A DNA stretch of 64,000 nt from NCBI RefSeq assembly GCF_036885605.1, contig NZ_CP142523.1, forward strand, positions 1,116,001 to 1,180,000. Reading direction: 5' to 3'. A program made the position numbers and the translations under genes. The notes under the pieces are model-generated. The model had not been told where the DNA came from. It ran no database searches and was given only the letters and a program-made list of their open reading frames with translations. Below are positions 1 to 10,475 of the stretch, piece by piece. This DNA is from Janthinobacterium sp. TB1-E2 (GTDB lineage Bacteria; Pseudomonadota; Gammaproteobacteria; Burkholderiales; Burkholderiaceae_D). The stretch's first letter is position 1. Every line of letters begins with the position of its first letter.

Positions 1-1
1 G

Positions 2-1543
2 TCCGTGTCGCCCCGCTACCTGCAACTGCTGCAGGCGGTGCCGCCCAAGCTGGCGACGAATGGCGAAGTGCTGCGCGCCGCCTACAGCGAATACAAGGAA
101 CGTTTCGTCGCGCGCGTGGGTCTGCGCAAGATGTACATGGAAATCCTCACTTTGACCTTGCTGCTGGCCATCTTTGGCGCCATCGGCAGCGCTTTCCTGA
201 TCGCGGGCAACCTGGCCCAGCCCCTGCTGCTGCTGGCCGAAGGCACGCGCGCCGTGGCCGAAGGCGACCTGTCGCCGCGCCCCATCGTCGCCACCAAGGA
301 TGAACTGGGTACCCTGACGCAGTCGTTCAACATCATGACGCGCCAGTTGCTCGATGCGCGCACGGCCGTTGAAAGCAACCGCGCCGCGCTGCAAAACGCC
401 AAGGCCCACCTGGAATCGGTGCTGGCGAACATGTCGGCCGGCGTGATGGTGCTCGACGGCGACTTCAAGCTGGTGACCTGCAATGAATCGGTCGAGCGCA
501 TCCTCCAGCATTCGGGCACGAGCATGGTGGGCCAGCCGCTGGCGCATATTGCTGGAATGGAAGAATTTGGCGGCGCCATCATCAGCGCCTTCACGGCGCA
601 AAGCGCGCAATCGGCGTCGGGCCGCAACCAGCAGCGCCTGCACTGGCAGCGGCAGATCGAGATTCCGCGCCGCCTGGGCAGCAGTGCCGACGAGCATGAC
701 ATCACCCTGCTGGCGCGCGGTTCGCGCCTGCCGCTGGAGTCCGGCAGCGGCTACATCGTCGTGTTCGATGATATTTCCGACGTCATTTCCGCACAGCGCT
801 CGATCGCCTGGGGCGAGGTGGCACGCCGCCTCGCGCATGAAATCAAGAATCCGCTCACGCCGATCCAGCTGTCGGCCGAGCGCCTGCAGATGAAACTCGA
901 AGGCAAGCTGGAGCAACCCGATGCGGACCTGCTCAGCCGCGCCACCACCACCATCGTCAAGCAGGTCGATGCGATGAAGCGCATGGTCGACGACTTCCGC
1001 GACTATGCGCGCACGCCGCCGGCCGTGCTCACGCCGCTGCGCTTGAACGAGCTGATCGAAGAGATACTGAACCTGTACCTGCGCGGCGACGATGGCGACA
1101 TCATCCACCCGCTGCTGGCGCCGAATCTGCCGATGGTGATGGGCGATCCGACCCAGTTGCGTCAGGTGATTCACAACCTGCTGCAGAACGCGCAGGACGC
1201 CATGGCCGACCTGCCGCCGGACTCGCCGCATCCGCGGATTGACGTGAGGACGGAAGCAATTCATTATCGCAGTGCGGACGGCGGCGTGAATATCGCCGTG
1301 CGGCTGGCCATCACGGACAATGGTCCTGGTTTTGCACCCAAAATCCTGGCGCGCGCGTTCGAGCCGTATGTGACCTCGAAGGCCCGCGGCACGGGATTGG
1401 GCCTGGCGATGGTAAAGAAAATTATCGATGAACACGGCGGACGCATCGATATCGAGAACCGGGTCGACGGCAATGGCGCTTCGGTGGTCATTTTGCTGTT
1501 AAAGTTAGCTCCCGACGCTCCTGCCCAGGAATTCCTGGCGTGA
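2..1543 (+). CDS. NtrY-like sensor histidine kinase (5' end outside window)
   Basis: Membrane sensor kinase that should phosphorylate the response regulator starting 98 bp downstream. The reading frame is open from the first bases, so the true start and the N-terminal sensor region lie outside the window. Visible in order: a membrane segment at about bases 137-210, a HAMP region, a PAS domain over bases 400-780, then HisKA with the phospho-accepting His at bases 836-838 in RRLAHEIKNPLTP, and an ATPase domain with DNGPGF and GTGLGLAMV. The stretch WGEVARRLAHEIKNPLTPIQ is characteristic of NtrY. The signal sensed cannot be read from this sequence; nitrogen or redox control is only inferred from the family. 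Confidence 0.9.
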   Translation, partial: SVSPRYLQLLQAVPPKLATNGEVLRAAYSEYKERFVARVGLRKMYMEILTLTLLLAIFGAIGSAFLIAGNLAQPLLLLAEGTRAVAEGDLSPRPIVATKDELGTLTQSFNIMTRQLLDARTAVESNRAALQNAKAHLESVLANMSAGVMVLDGDFKLVTCNESVERILQHSGTSMVGQPLAHIAGMEEFGGAIISAFTAQSAQSASGRNQQRLHWQRQIEIPRRLGSSADEHDITLLARGSRLPLESGSGYIVVFDDISDVISAQRSIAWGEVARRLAHEIKNPLTPIQLSAERLQMKLEGKLEQPDADLLSRATTTIVKQVDAMKRMVDDFRDYARTPPAVLTPLRLNELIEEILNLYLRGDDGDIIHPLLAPNLPMVMGDPTQLRQVIHNLLQNAQDAMADLPPDSPHPRIDVRTEAIHYRSADGGVNIAVRLAITDNGPGFAPKILARAFEPYVTSKARGTGLGLAMVKKIIDEHGGRIDIENRVDGNGASVVILLLKLAPDAPAQEFLA

Positions 1544-1552
1544 GGGTCTGGT

Positions 1553-1571
1553 TTAGTATTTAAAACACTAA
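1553..1571. promoter_or_regulatory. AT-rich imperfect palindrome between ntrY-like and ntrX-like genes
   Basis: Nine-base arms TTAGTATTT and AAACACTAA around one central A match at 8 of 9 positions. The site lies in the 98-bp gap between kinase and regulator, in clearly AT-rich DNA compared with the flanking coding sequence. It could be an operator or part of a promoter for the regulator. No known motif was recognised. Confidence 0.3.
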
Positions 1572-1641
1572 TAAAATCATAGTTGTCCGCCGCGTGCATC
1601 TTGTGCGCGACGGCCGGCGAAATGAGGAAGGCAAGACACGA

Positions 1642-2361
1642 ATGGCAAACATACTCGTAGTGGATGATGAAATGGGTATCCGTGAGTTGCTCTCGGAAAT
1701 TTTGGGCGACGAAGGACATGCTATCCAGCTGGCCGAAAATGCGCAGCAGGCGCGCGAAGCGCGTGCCGCCGGTGCGCCGGATCTGGTATTGCTGGATATC
1801 TGGATGCCCGACACCGATGGCGTCACCTTGCTCAAGGAGTGGCAGCGCGATGGCTTGCTGACCATGCCGGTGATCATGATGTCGGGCCACGCCACCATCG
1901 ATACGGCGGTCGAGGCGACGCGCATCGGCGCCATGAACTTCCTGGAAAAACCGATTGCCCTGCAAAAACTGCTGAAGGCGGTCCAGCAAGGCTTGACGCG
2001 GGCCCAGGAAACCGTGCGCGCGCCGAGCGTGGCGCCGCGTCCCGTGGCGCCCGTGGTGGCCGAGGAAAGCAGCCATCCCGTGCCCAGCTTTGGCGGCAGC
2101 GCGCCGCAACAGCTGATGGTGCGCCCAGGCATCGCCGTACCGGCGGTGGCCGAAGGCCATGGCTACAACCTGTCGTTCGACTTGCCGCTGCGCGAGGCGC
2201 GCGACGCGTTCGAGCGCATGTATTTCGAACACCACCTGGGCCGCGAAGGCGGCAGCATGACCCGCGTGGCGGAAAAAACGGGCCTGGAACGCACCCATTT
2301 GTACCGCAAGCTGAAACAGCTGGGCGTCGAACCGGGCAAGCTGGCCAAGAAAGGCCTGTGA
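1642..2361 (+). CDS. NtrX-like response regulator lacking the AAA+ domain
   Basis: DNA-binding response regulator, 239 aa, partner of the upstream NtrY-like kinase. Residues 1-120 form a receiver domain with acidic pair D8/D9, phospho-acceptor D52 in LLDIWMPD, the MMSGHAT switch and the conserved Lys in LEKP. Residues about 125-170 are a Pro/Val-rich linker. Residues about 180-239 are a Fis-type helix-turn-helix (RVAEKTGLERTHLYRKL) like that of NtrX. The sigma-54 AAA+ module that normally lies between these parts in NtrX (around 450 aa in total) is absent, so it should not activate sigma-54 directly. Start chosen at the ATG that begins the canonical MANILVVDDE, with a purine-rich GAGGAAGG upstream; an earlier in-frame codon at 1594 adds only unconserved sequence. 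Confidence 0.88.
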   Translation: MANILVVDDEMGIRELLSEILGDEGHAIQLAENAQQAREARAAGAPDLVLLDIWMPDTDGVTLLKEWQRDGLLTMPVIMMSGHATIDTAVEATRIGAMNFLEKPIALQKLLKAVQQGLTRAQETVRAPSVAPRPVAPVVAEESSHPVPSFGGSAPQQLMVRPGIAVPAVAEGHGYNLSFDLPLREARDAFERMYFEHHLGREGGSMTRVAEKTGLERTHLYRKLKQLGVEPGKLAKKGL

Positions 2362-2765
2362 CGTCAGCCGTACGGCGTCCGACGCCGCTGACCCTGGTCA
2401 GCGGTGGTCGCGCCGCCGAGCGCGAGGCGGCCATCGCGCAAGCCTTGCAGCCTGGCCACGCGACCGCCGTGATCCTCGAGGGTCTCGCCGATGGCAACGC
2501 CATCCTGGCCGACCTGGCCGAAGAAATCTCCCCTTCCTCATCGTTTCCATTGCAACTGTTGCGCATCGCGCCCGGTTGCCTGTGCTGCAGCGGCAATCTC
2601 GTATTGCGTGTAACATTAAATCGTCTGCTGCGCCATCCACCCGCGCGCCTGTTCATCAGCCTGGCCGACGCCTCGCATATCGAACAGCTGCGCACCTGGC
2701 TGACCGCCAGTCCCTACGATGTCCTGCTGGCGCTGGAAGCAGACTTGATTGTTTCTTCAACGTAG
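2358..2765 (+). CDS. Short CxCC-motif protein, resembling the C-terminal part of G3E (CobW-type) GTPases
   Basis: 135 aa, start GTG overlapping the TGA stop of the preceding regulator (bases GTGA), so translation is probably coupled. The segment GCLCCSGN has C74, C76 and C77 and looks like the CxCC metal site of COG0523/CobW proteins, followed by a Leu/Arg-rich helix and FISLADASHIEQL, which fits the same fold. The usual N-terminal Walker A (GxxGxGKT) is not present: the corresponding place reads TLVSGGRAAEREA. It may therefore be a degenerate GTPase-like metal-binding protein. The family match is by eye and function is unknown. Confidence 0.65.
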   Translation: MTSAVRRPTPLTLVSGGRAAEREAAIAQALQPGHATAVILEGLADGNAILADLAEEISPSSSFPLQLLRIAPGCLCCSGNLVLRVTLNRLLRHPPARLFISLADASHIEQLRTWLTASPYDVLLALEADLIVSST

Positions 2766-2823
2766 CTTCCTGATCGTCTTACCGCAGTTGCAGTTTGCAT
2801 CTCGTTACAACTCTGTAGCCCGC

Positions 2824-2897
2824 AGGGTGGCATTGCCGCTTGAAATGGCGGCGTGGGAACCCCACCTCTGTCCTGAAACCGCAAGAGTTTCTCTTGC
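2824..2897 (+). promoter_or_regulatory. Run of three hairpins in the leader of the DUF3567 gene
   Basis: Within the 150-bp gap before the DUF3567 gene three stems follow each other: GCCGC/GCGGC at 2835-2852, GTGGG/CCCAC at 2853-2865, and GCAAGAG-TTT-CTCTTGC at 2881-2897, which ends 18 bases before the start codon. There is no T-tract, so none looks like a terminator. A structured 5' leader or small RNA is possible; no known RNA family was recognised. Confidence 0.3.
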
Positions 2898-2915
2898 TTG
2901 AGCGAAGGATGCAAA

Positions 2916-3173
2916 ATGAACCTGATCTATAACAGCGAACAATATAGCGTCGTGGAATTCGGCGTCGATGGCGACCTGGAAGCCCTGCGCTTTGGCGGCT
3001 ATGAAATCGTCGACAAGGGGGGCAAGCGGGAAACGTTTATCGCCGGTATCCTTGCGCAAAACTTCCGCCGCGACGTCACGGAATTGATCGCCAGCGAACC
3101 GAGCATGGAAGAGATCGATGAATTCTTGGGCAGCTACGATTCCCTCATGAGCCAGCCCGTCCTGTTGCACTGA
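2916..3173 (+). CDS. DUF3567 family protein
   Basis: Small acidic protein of 85 aa without signal peptide or membrane segment. The pattern MNLIYNSEQYSVVEFG, then GGYEIVDK and a mixed acidic C-terminal half, matches the DUF3567 (BTH_I0359-like) family, known mainly from Burkholderiales and of unknown function. The ATG at 2916 follows AGCGAAGGA at suitable spacing; an in-frame GTG-like start further upstream is less likely. It stands alone: 150 bp after the CxCC gene and 77 bp before the next gene, with hairpins on both sides. Confidence 0.85.
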   Translation: MNLIYNSEQYSVVEFGVDGDLEALRFGGYEIVDKGGKRETFIAGILAQNFRRDVTELIASEPSMEEIDEFLGSYDSLMSQPVLLH

Positions 3174-3186
3174 TGTGATGGCCATC

Positions 3187-3225
3187 GCCGCCATACCAAT
3201 CCGCCAGACGGCGTGGTATGGTGGC
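3187..3225. repeat. Nested hairpin between DUF3567 and amidotransferase genes
   Basis: GCCGCCATACCA pairs with TGGTATGGTGGC (12 pairs, one G-U), and inside it CGCC pairs with GGCG around AGAC. There is no T-run on either side, so it is a weak terminator candidate; an RNA processing or boundary element is possible. Confidence 0.4.
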
Positions 3226-3250
3226 CGTGTTATCCAGCTGCAAACAGACC

Positions 3251-4030
3251 ATGTGCCAACTTCTCGGAATGAATTGCAATGTCCCCACGGACATTGTCTT
3301 TAGTTTTACCGGCTTCGCCATGCGCGGCGGCCATACCGATACCCACCATGATGGCTGGGGCATCGCCTTTTTCGAGGGCGCCGGCGTGCGCCATTTTGTC
3401 GACCATCAGGCGGCCATCGCCTCGCCCGTGGCCGAACTGATCAAACGCTACCCGATCAAGTCGCGCAATGTCATCGCGCATATCCGCAAGGCCACGCAAG
3501 GCCAGGTGGCGCTGGAAAACTGCCACCCCTTCGTGCGCGAACTGTGGGGCCGCTACTGGGTCTTTGCCCACAATGGCGATTTGAAGGATTTCAACCCCGT
3601 GCTGACGGGCAGTTACCGTCCCGTCGGCTGCACCGACAGCGAACGGGCTTTCTGCTACCTGCTGCAGGAATTGCACGCGCGCTTTGGCGACGCCCCGCCG
3701 GCTTTGCCGCAGCTGCATGCGGCGCTGGCGGACTTGTTGCCCAGCATCGCGGCCCACGGCACGTTCAACATGATGCTGTCGAGCGGCGAGGCGCTGTTTG
3801 CCCATTGCTCGACCAGCTTGCACTATCTGGTGCGACAACATCCGTTTCCAACTGCTAAACTCTCCGATGAAGACCTGAGCGTGGACTTTTCCCAGGTGAC
3901 GACGCCCCAGGACAGAGTGGCCGTGATCGTTACCCAGCCGCTGACGACGAATGAACAATGGACGGCGTTTGTGCCCGGCGAATTGAAATTATTTGTCGAC
4001 GGGATGGTGCAAGACACGCCAGTGGCCTAA
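3251..4030 (+). CDS. Class II glutamine amidotransferase (YafJ-like)
   Basis: 259 aa, an Ntn-type glutaminase domain alone. Cys2 directly after the initiator Met is the expected nucleophile; RGGHTDTHHDGWGIAFF, RNVIAHIRKAT and FAHNGDL are the conserved glutaminase blocks (Arg and Asn-Gly for glutamine binding). Without a synthase domain the acceptor of the ammonia is unknown; the YafJ/DUG3-like family has been linked to gamma-glutamyl peptide or amide breakdown. The start was set so that Cys2 becomes N-terminal. It is monocistronic by spacing. Confidence 0.88.
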   Translation: MCQLLGMNCNVPTDIVFSFTGFAMRGGHTDTHHDGWGIAFFEGAGVRHFVDHQAAIASPVAELIKRYPIKSRNVIAHIRKATQGQVALENCHPFVRELWGRYWVFAHNGDLKDFNPVLTGSYRPVGCTDSERAFCYLLQELHARFGDAPPALPQLHAALADLLPSIAAHGTFNMMLSSGEALFAHCSTSLHYLVRQHPFPTAKLSDEDLSVDFSQVTTPQDRVAVIVTQPLTTNEQWTAFVPGELKLFVDGMVQDTPVA

Positions 4031-4167
4031 TTTGTTGACGACAATACGCTGGATTGCTGCCAAAATACCCACAGCGCGGGCGGAATTCAGCTAAAGTATT
4101 GTCAATAGTGAACCTTGATGCGGGCGCGGCGCGGCCGGTGTCACTCGACGTGATTGATGAAGAGTTA

Positions 4168-5448
4168 ATGATCGATATTTCCAGCAACGACATCACCCCG
4201 AAACCCTTGCGCGTGCGCGAGTTCTATCTGGGTCGACAACCTATCCTCGACCGCAACCAGGCCCTGTTCGGCTATGAGTTGCTATTCCGCAACGCTCCGG
4301 TCGGCCCCGCCAACATTACCAGCGACCTGTCCGCCACGGCGTCCGTCATCGCCCACGCTTCCCAACTGGGCATGGAAAAGGTCATCGGCGACGCGCTCGG
4401 TTTCGTCAACGTCGATGCCGACGTGATCATGAGCGACATCTTCGTCTTCCTGCCGCGTGAAAAAGTCGTGCTGGAAATCGTCGAATCGATGCCCGTCACG
4501 CCGGAAGTGCGCGCGCGCATCAGCGAACTGGTGGGCCATGGCTTCACCTTCGCGCTGGAAAACGTCGTCTCCGATACGGCGCAAGTGCAGGAACTGTTGC
4601 CGCTGGTGCAGTACGTCAAGATGGACATGAGCACGGTCGACCCGAAAGTGCTGGCGGCGCTGGCGCCCCGTTTCAAGCGGGAAAACAAGAAACTGGTGGC
4701 GGAAAAGGTCGAGACGCGCGAAGAATTCAAGTCGGGCCTGGACCTGGGCTTCGATTACTTCCAAGGTTATTACTTTGCCAAGCCCGCCATCATGACGGGC
4801 AAGAAGTTGTCGCCGTCGCAACTGGCCGTCATGGAACTGATGACCCTGGTGACGTCGGACGCCGACAATATGGATATCGAGCGCGCCATCAAGCGCGACG
4901 TGTCGCTGGCCCTGAACCTGCTGCGCCTGGTCAATACGCCGGCCGTGGGCGCGCGCCAGCGCATCGATTCGCTGAGCCAGGCCGTCACCGTACTGGGCCG
5001 CCGCCAATTGCAGCGCTGGCTGCAAATCATGCTGTACGCGGAGCCAAGCAAGCGCGGCCATAGCATGACGCCGCTGCTGATGCTGGCCACCACGCGCGGC
5101 CGTTTGCTCGAATTGCTCGCGCATAAACTGCGCCCCAACCACGCCCACTCGGCCGATATCGCCTTTACGGTCGGCATCATGTCACTGATGGATACCCTGT
5201 TCGGCGTGCCGATGTCGGAAATCCTCAGCCAGATCGAAGTGATCGACGAAGTGGCTGAAGCGCTGCTGTCGCGCGAGGGATTCTACGGCGACCTGCTGCG
5301 CCTGGCTGAATGCATCGAGCGCATCGAAGACATGGAAGGCGAGATCGTGCCAACCCTGCGCGACCTGGCCATGTCGCCGGACGACCTGGTGGAGCTGGAA
5401 ATGGCCGCCTACGAATGGAGCGACAACGTCGTCCGCTACGCACTGTAG
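4168..5448 (+). CDS. Degenerate EAL domain plus HDOD domain signalling protein
   Basis: 426 aa. The N-terminal half is an EAL-like domain: FYLGRQPILDRNQ, GYELLFRN in place of the EAL motif, VLEIVES, VKMDMS, VAEKVET and FQGYYFAKP. The metal-binding DDFG loop of active c-di-GMP phosphodiesterases is replaced by ENVV, so it probably does not hydrolyse c-di-GMP but may bind it. The C-terminal half is HDOD (SLALNLLRLVNTP, SLSQAVTVLGRRQLQRW), as in YuxH-type proteins. The ATG at 4168 has GAAGAG upstream; GTG 4108 and TTG 4054 are in frame but not supported. The TAG stop codon is the first three bases of a repeat element. Confidence 0.85.
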   Translation: MIDISSNDITPKPLRVREFYLGRQPILDRNQALFGYELLFRNAPVGPANITSDLSATASVIAHASQLGMEKVIGDALGFVNVDADVIMSDIFVFLPREKVVLEIVESMPVTPEVRARISELVGHGFTFALENVVSDTAQVQELLPLVQYVKMDMSTVDPKVLAALAPRFKRENKKLVAEKVETREEFKSGLDLGFDYFQGYYFAKPAIMTGKKLSPSQLAVMELMTLVTSDADNMDIERAIKRDVSLALNLLRLVNTPAVGARQRIDSLSQAVTVLGRRQLQRWLQIMLYAEPSKRGHSMTPLLMLATTRGRLLELLAHKLRPNHAHSADIAFTVGIMSLMDTLFGVPMSEILSQIEVIDEVAEALLSREGFYGDLLRLAECIERIEDMEGEIVPTLRDLAMSPDDLVELEMAAYEWSDNVVRYAL

Positions 5449-5493
5449 GTCGGATTAGGCCCAAAGGGCCGTAATCCGACAACATTGTTGGCG
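5446..5493. repeat. Inverted-repeat element, single unit (REP-like)
   Basis: TAGGTCGGATTAGGCCC-AAA-GGGCCG-TAATCCGAC forms a near-perfect hairpin, followed by AACATTGTTGGCG. The same sequence family occurs near 38271 and 51101. Here the first three bases serve as stop codon of the EAL-HDOD gene, so the element has abutted or entered the coding end. Confidence 0.8.
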
Positions 5494-5500
5494 CGTTCTC

Positions 5501-5538
5501 AAAAGCCCTGCACGGCGCCGCCGTAGCAGGGCTTTTTT
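5501..5538. terminator. Bidirectional rho-independent terminator
   Basis: AAAAGCCCTGC and GCAGGGCTTTTTT flank a 14-base loop. With A-run on one side and T-run on the other it can serve both the EAL-HDOD gene and the convergent SPW gene. Confidence 0.85.
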
Positions 5539-5544
5539 ACGCCG

Positions 5545-5916
5545 CTACGCTGCCGCCCCGGGCCAGTGCTTGTGCAGCTCGGGGTCGGTGCGCAGTTCCC
5601 ACAGGGCCAGCACGACGACGGCGATACCGACGAGCAGCTCGTTCCACATGACGACGGGCTGATCGGCCAGCCGCAGGATCCACGGCGAGGCGGCGACCCA
5701 CACGCCGACAAGCAGGTTGACGACGACGGCCCAGAAATAGGTCTTGTACAGGTCGAAGGCGGCCAGCACGGCGATCACCAGGCCCGAGACTAGGGCGTTG
5801 ATCATTTGCGGCGAGCCTTCGGGATAGGAAAAGGCCCAGGGCGAGACGACCAGCCATAAGCCCAGCAACAGGATCACTTGGTCCTGCCAGCGTTTCAGTT
5901 TGAAGTTGGTTGCCAT
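5545..5916 (-). CDS. SPW repeat membrane protein
   Basis: 123 aa, four hydrophobic helices. Two copies of the SPW signature (VVSPWAFSY near residue 24 and AASPWILRL near residue 78), each at the end of a helix, identify the SPW repeat family (PF03779), whose function is unknown. The N-terminus MATNFKLKRWQD is cytoplasmic by charge. The ATG has a good AGGAGG ribosome binding site just upstream. It lies downstream of metH on the opposite side of a 114-bp gap and is probably transcribed on its own. Confidence 0.85.
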   Translation of the reverse strand: MATNFKLKRWQDQVILLLGLWLVVSPWAFSYPEGSPQMINALVSGLVIAVLAAFDLYKTYFWAVVVNLLVGVWVAASPWILRLADQPVVMWNELLVGIAVVVLALWELRTDPELHKHWPGAAA

Positions 5917-6030
5917 ATATCCTCCTTAGCCAGTCAGGGAACGGGCCGGAGCGGGCATGCAGCATGCCGGCCGGCATACTGCGTTAGTGCGCTGCGGCGC
6001 GCAGAAAGTTCCGCGCGCCTTGTGCTTAAA

Positions 6031-9825
<3,795 letters not shown>

Positions 9826-10035
9826 TTCATGCTTTCAATAGGCAAACGGGCGGCGGCGCGGCGACAAGACTGTATGAGGCGGTTGCGGGTCAGCAGGATC
9901 AGCTGACGGAGTGTGCCGGCCGGGTAGGGCTGGCAGAAGGTGGCAATCGCCTGATTTCACCGGGTCTAAAATTATACGGCATCAGGCTGCTTTGGTTTTA
10001 AGCAAAAGCGGCTGTTCGCCCCACAGCAGGCCAGG

Positions 10036-10055
10036 TTGCAACACATTGCAACACA
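10036..10055. repeat. Tandem 10-bp repeat
   Basis: TTGCAACACA occurs twice in direct contact. It may be a binding site or replication slippage; nothing else is known. Confidence 0.6.
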
Positions 10056-10157
10056 TCGGCTTGCGCCGCGCCTGCTTCTGAAAATTACATTTCTGAAAAT
10101 CTTACTCAAAACGTTAATTCTTCCGCCAAACTTGGCAGGAAGGCACGGCGTCTAGCC

Positions 10158-10175
10158 TGTGGAAAAATTTCCACA
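10158..10175. promoter_or_regulatory. 8-bp inverted repeat TGTGGAAA/TTTCCACA
   Basis: TGTGGAAA-AA-TTTCCACA has perfect arms separated by two bases in the AT-rich gap. It is operator-like; the binding protein is unknown. Confidence 0.35.
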
Positions 10176-10365
10176 TTATTTGCGCACTGTTAGAATCTTT
10201 TTAATGAATTGAATGGCAATAGCTGCAAAGGAAAATAATTTTGATTTAAGACAAGACAGAGTGAAGCGAATAATTCTTAGAATAAATCTTTCCAAGTCGA
10301 TACTTTAACTATTATCAAAACCAATTGAATCAAAAGCATTAATAGTTGTCCTTGGGAATCGAATT

Positions 10366-10382
10366 AACCCATAATATGGGTT
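10366..10382. promoter_or_regulatory. 8-bp inverted repeat AACCCATA/TATGGGTT
   Basis: AACCCATA-A-TATGGGTT is a perfect dyad with a 1-base centre, 94 bp before the lipoprotein start codon, a normal place for an operator. No known motif was recognised. Confidence 0.4.
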
Positions 10383-10475
10383 CTTCGAAATTACATTCTC
10401 ACCAAAAGTCACCAATATGTCACATTTCTCCCGTGTCCTCCCCGGCATCGCGCTGCACCAACATGGTTGCCAGCC

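Larger units (their letters stand above)
9826..10475. other. 650-bp AT-rich intergenic region with repeats and palindromes
   Basis: Divergent gap between metH and the metallopeptidase-like lipoprotein gene. From about 10080 to 10460 the DNA is markedly poorer in GC than anything else in the window. It contains a TATAAT on the minus strand at 9971-9976 (possible metH promoter), a tandem TTGCAACACA repeat at 10036-10055, and two palindromes listed separately. No tRNA, small gene or riboswitch was recognised. Confidence 0.7.

Noticed and set aside
2766..2915. 6S RNA or another known small RNA upstream of DUF3567.
   Set aside because: The stems do not form the single long rod with central bubble of 6S RNA, and no conserved 6S segments were seen.
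9826..9990. Cobalamin or SAH riboswitch in front of metH.
   Set aside because: Neither the B12-box nor the SAH-riboswitch core was found on the minus strand in this region.
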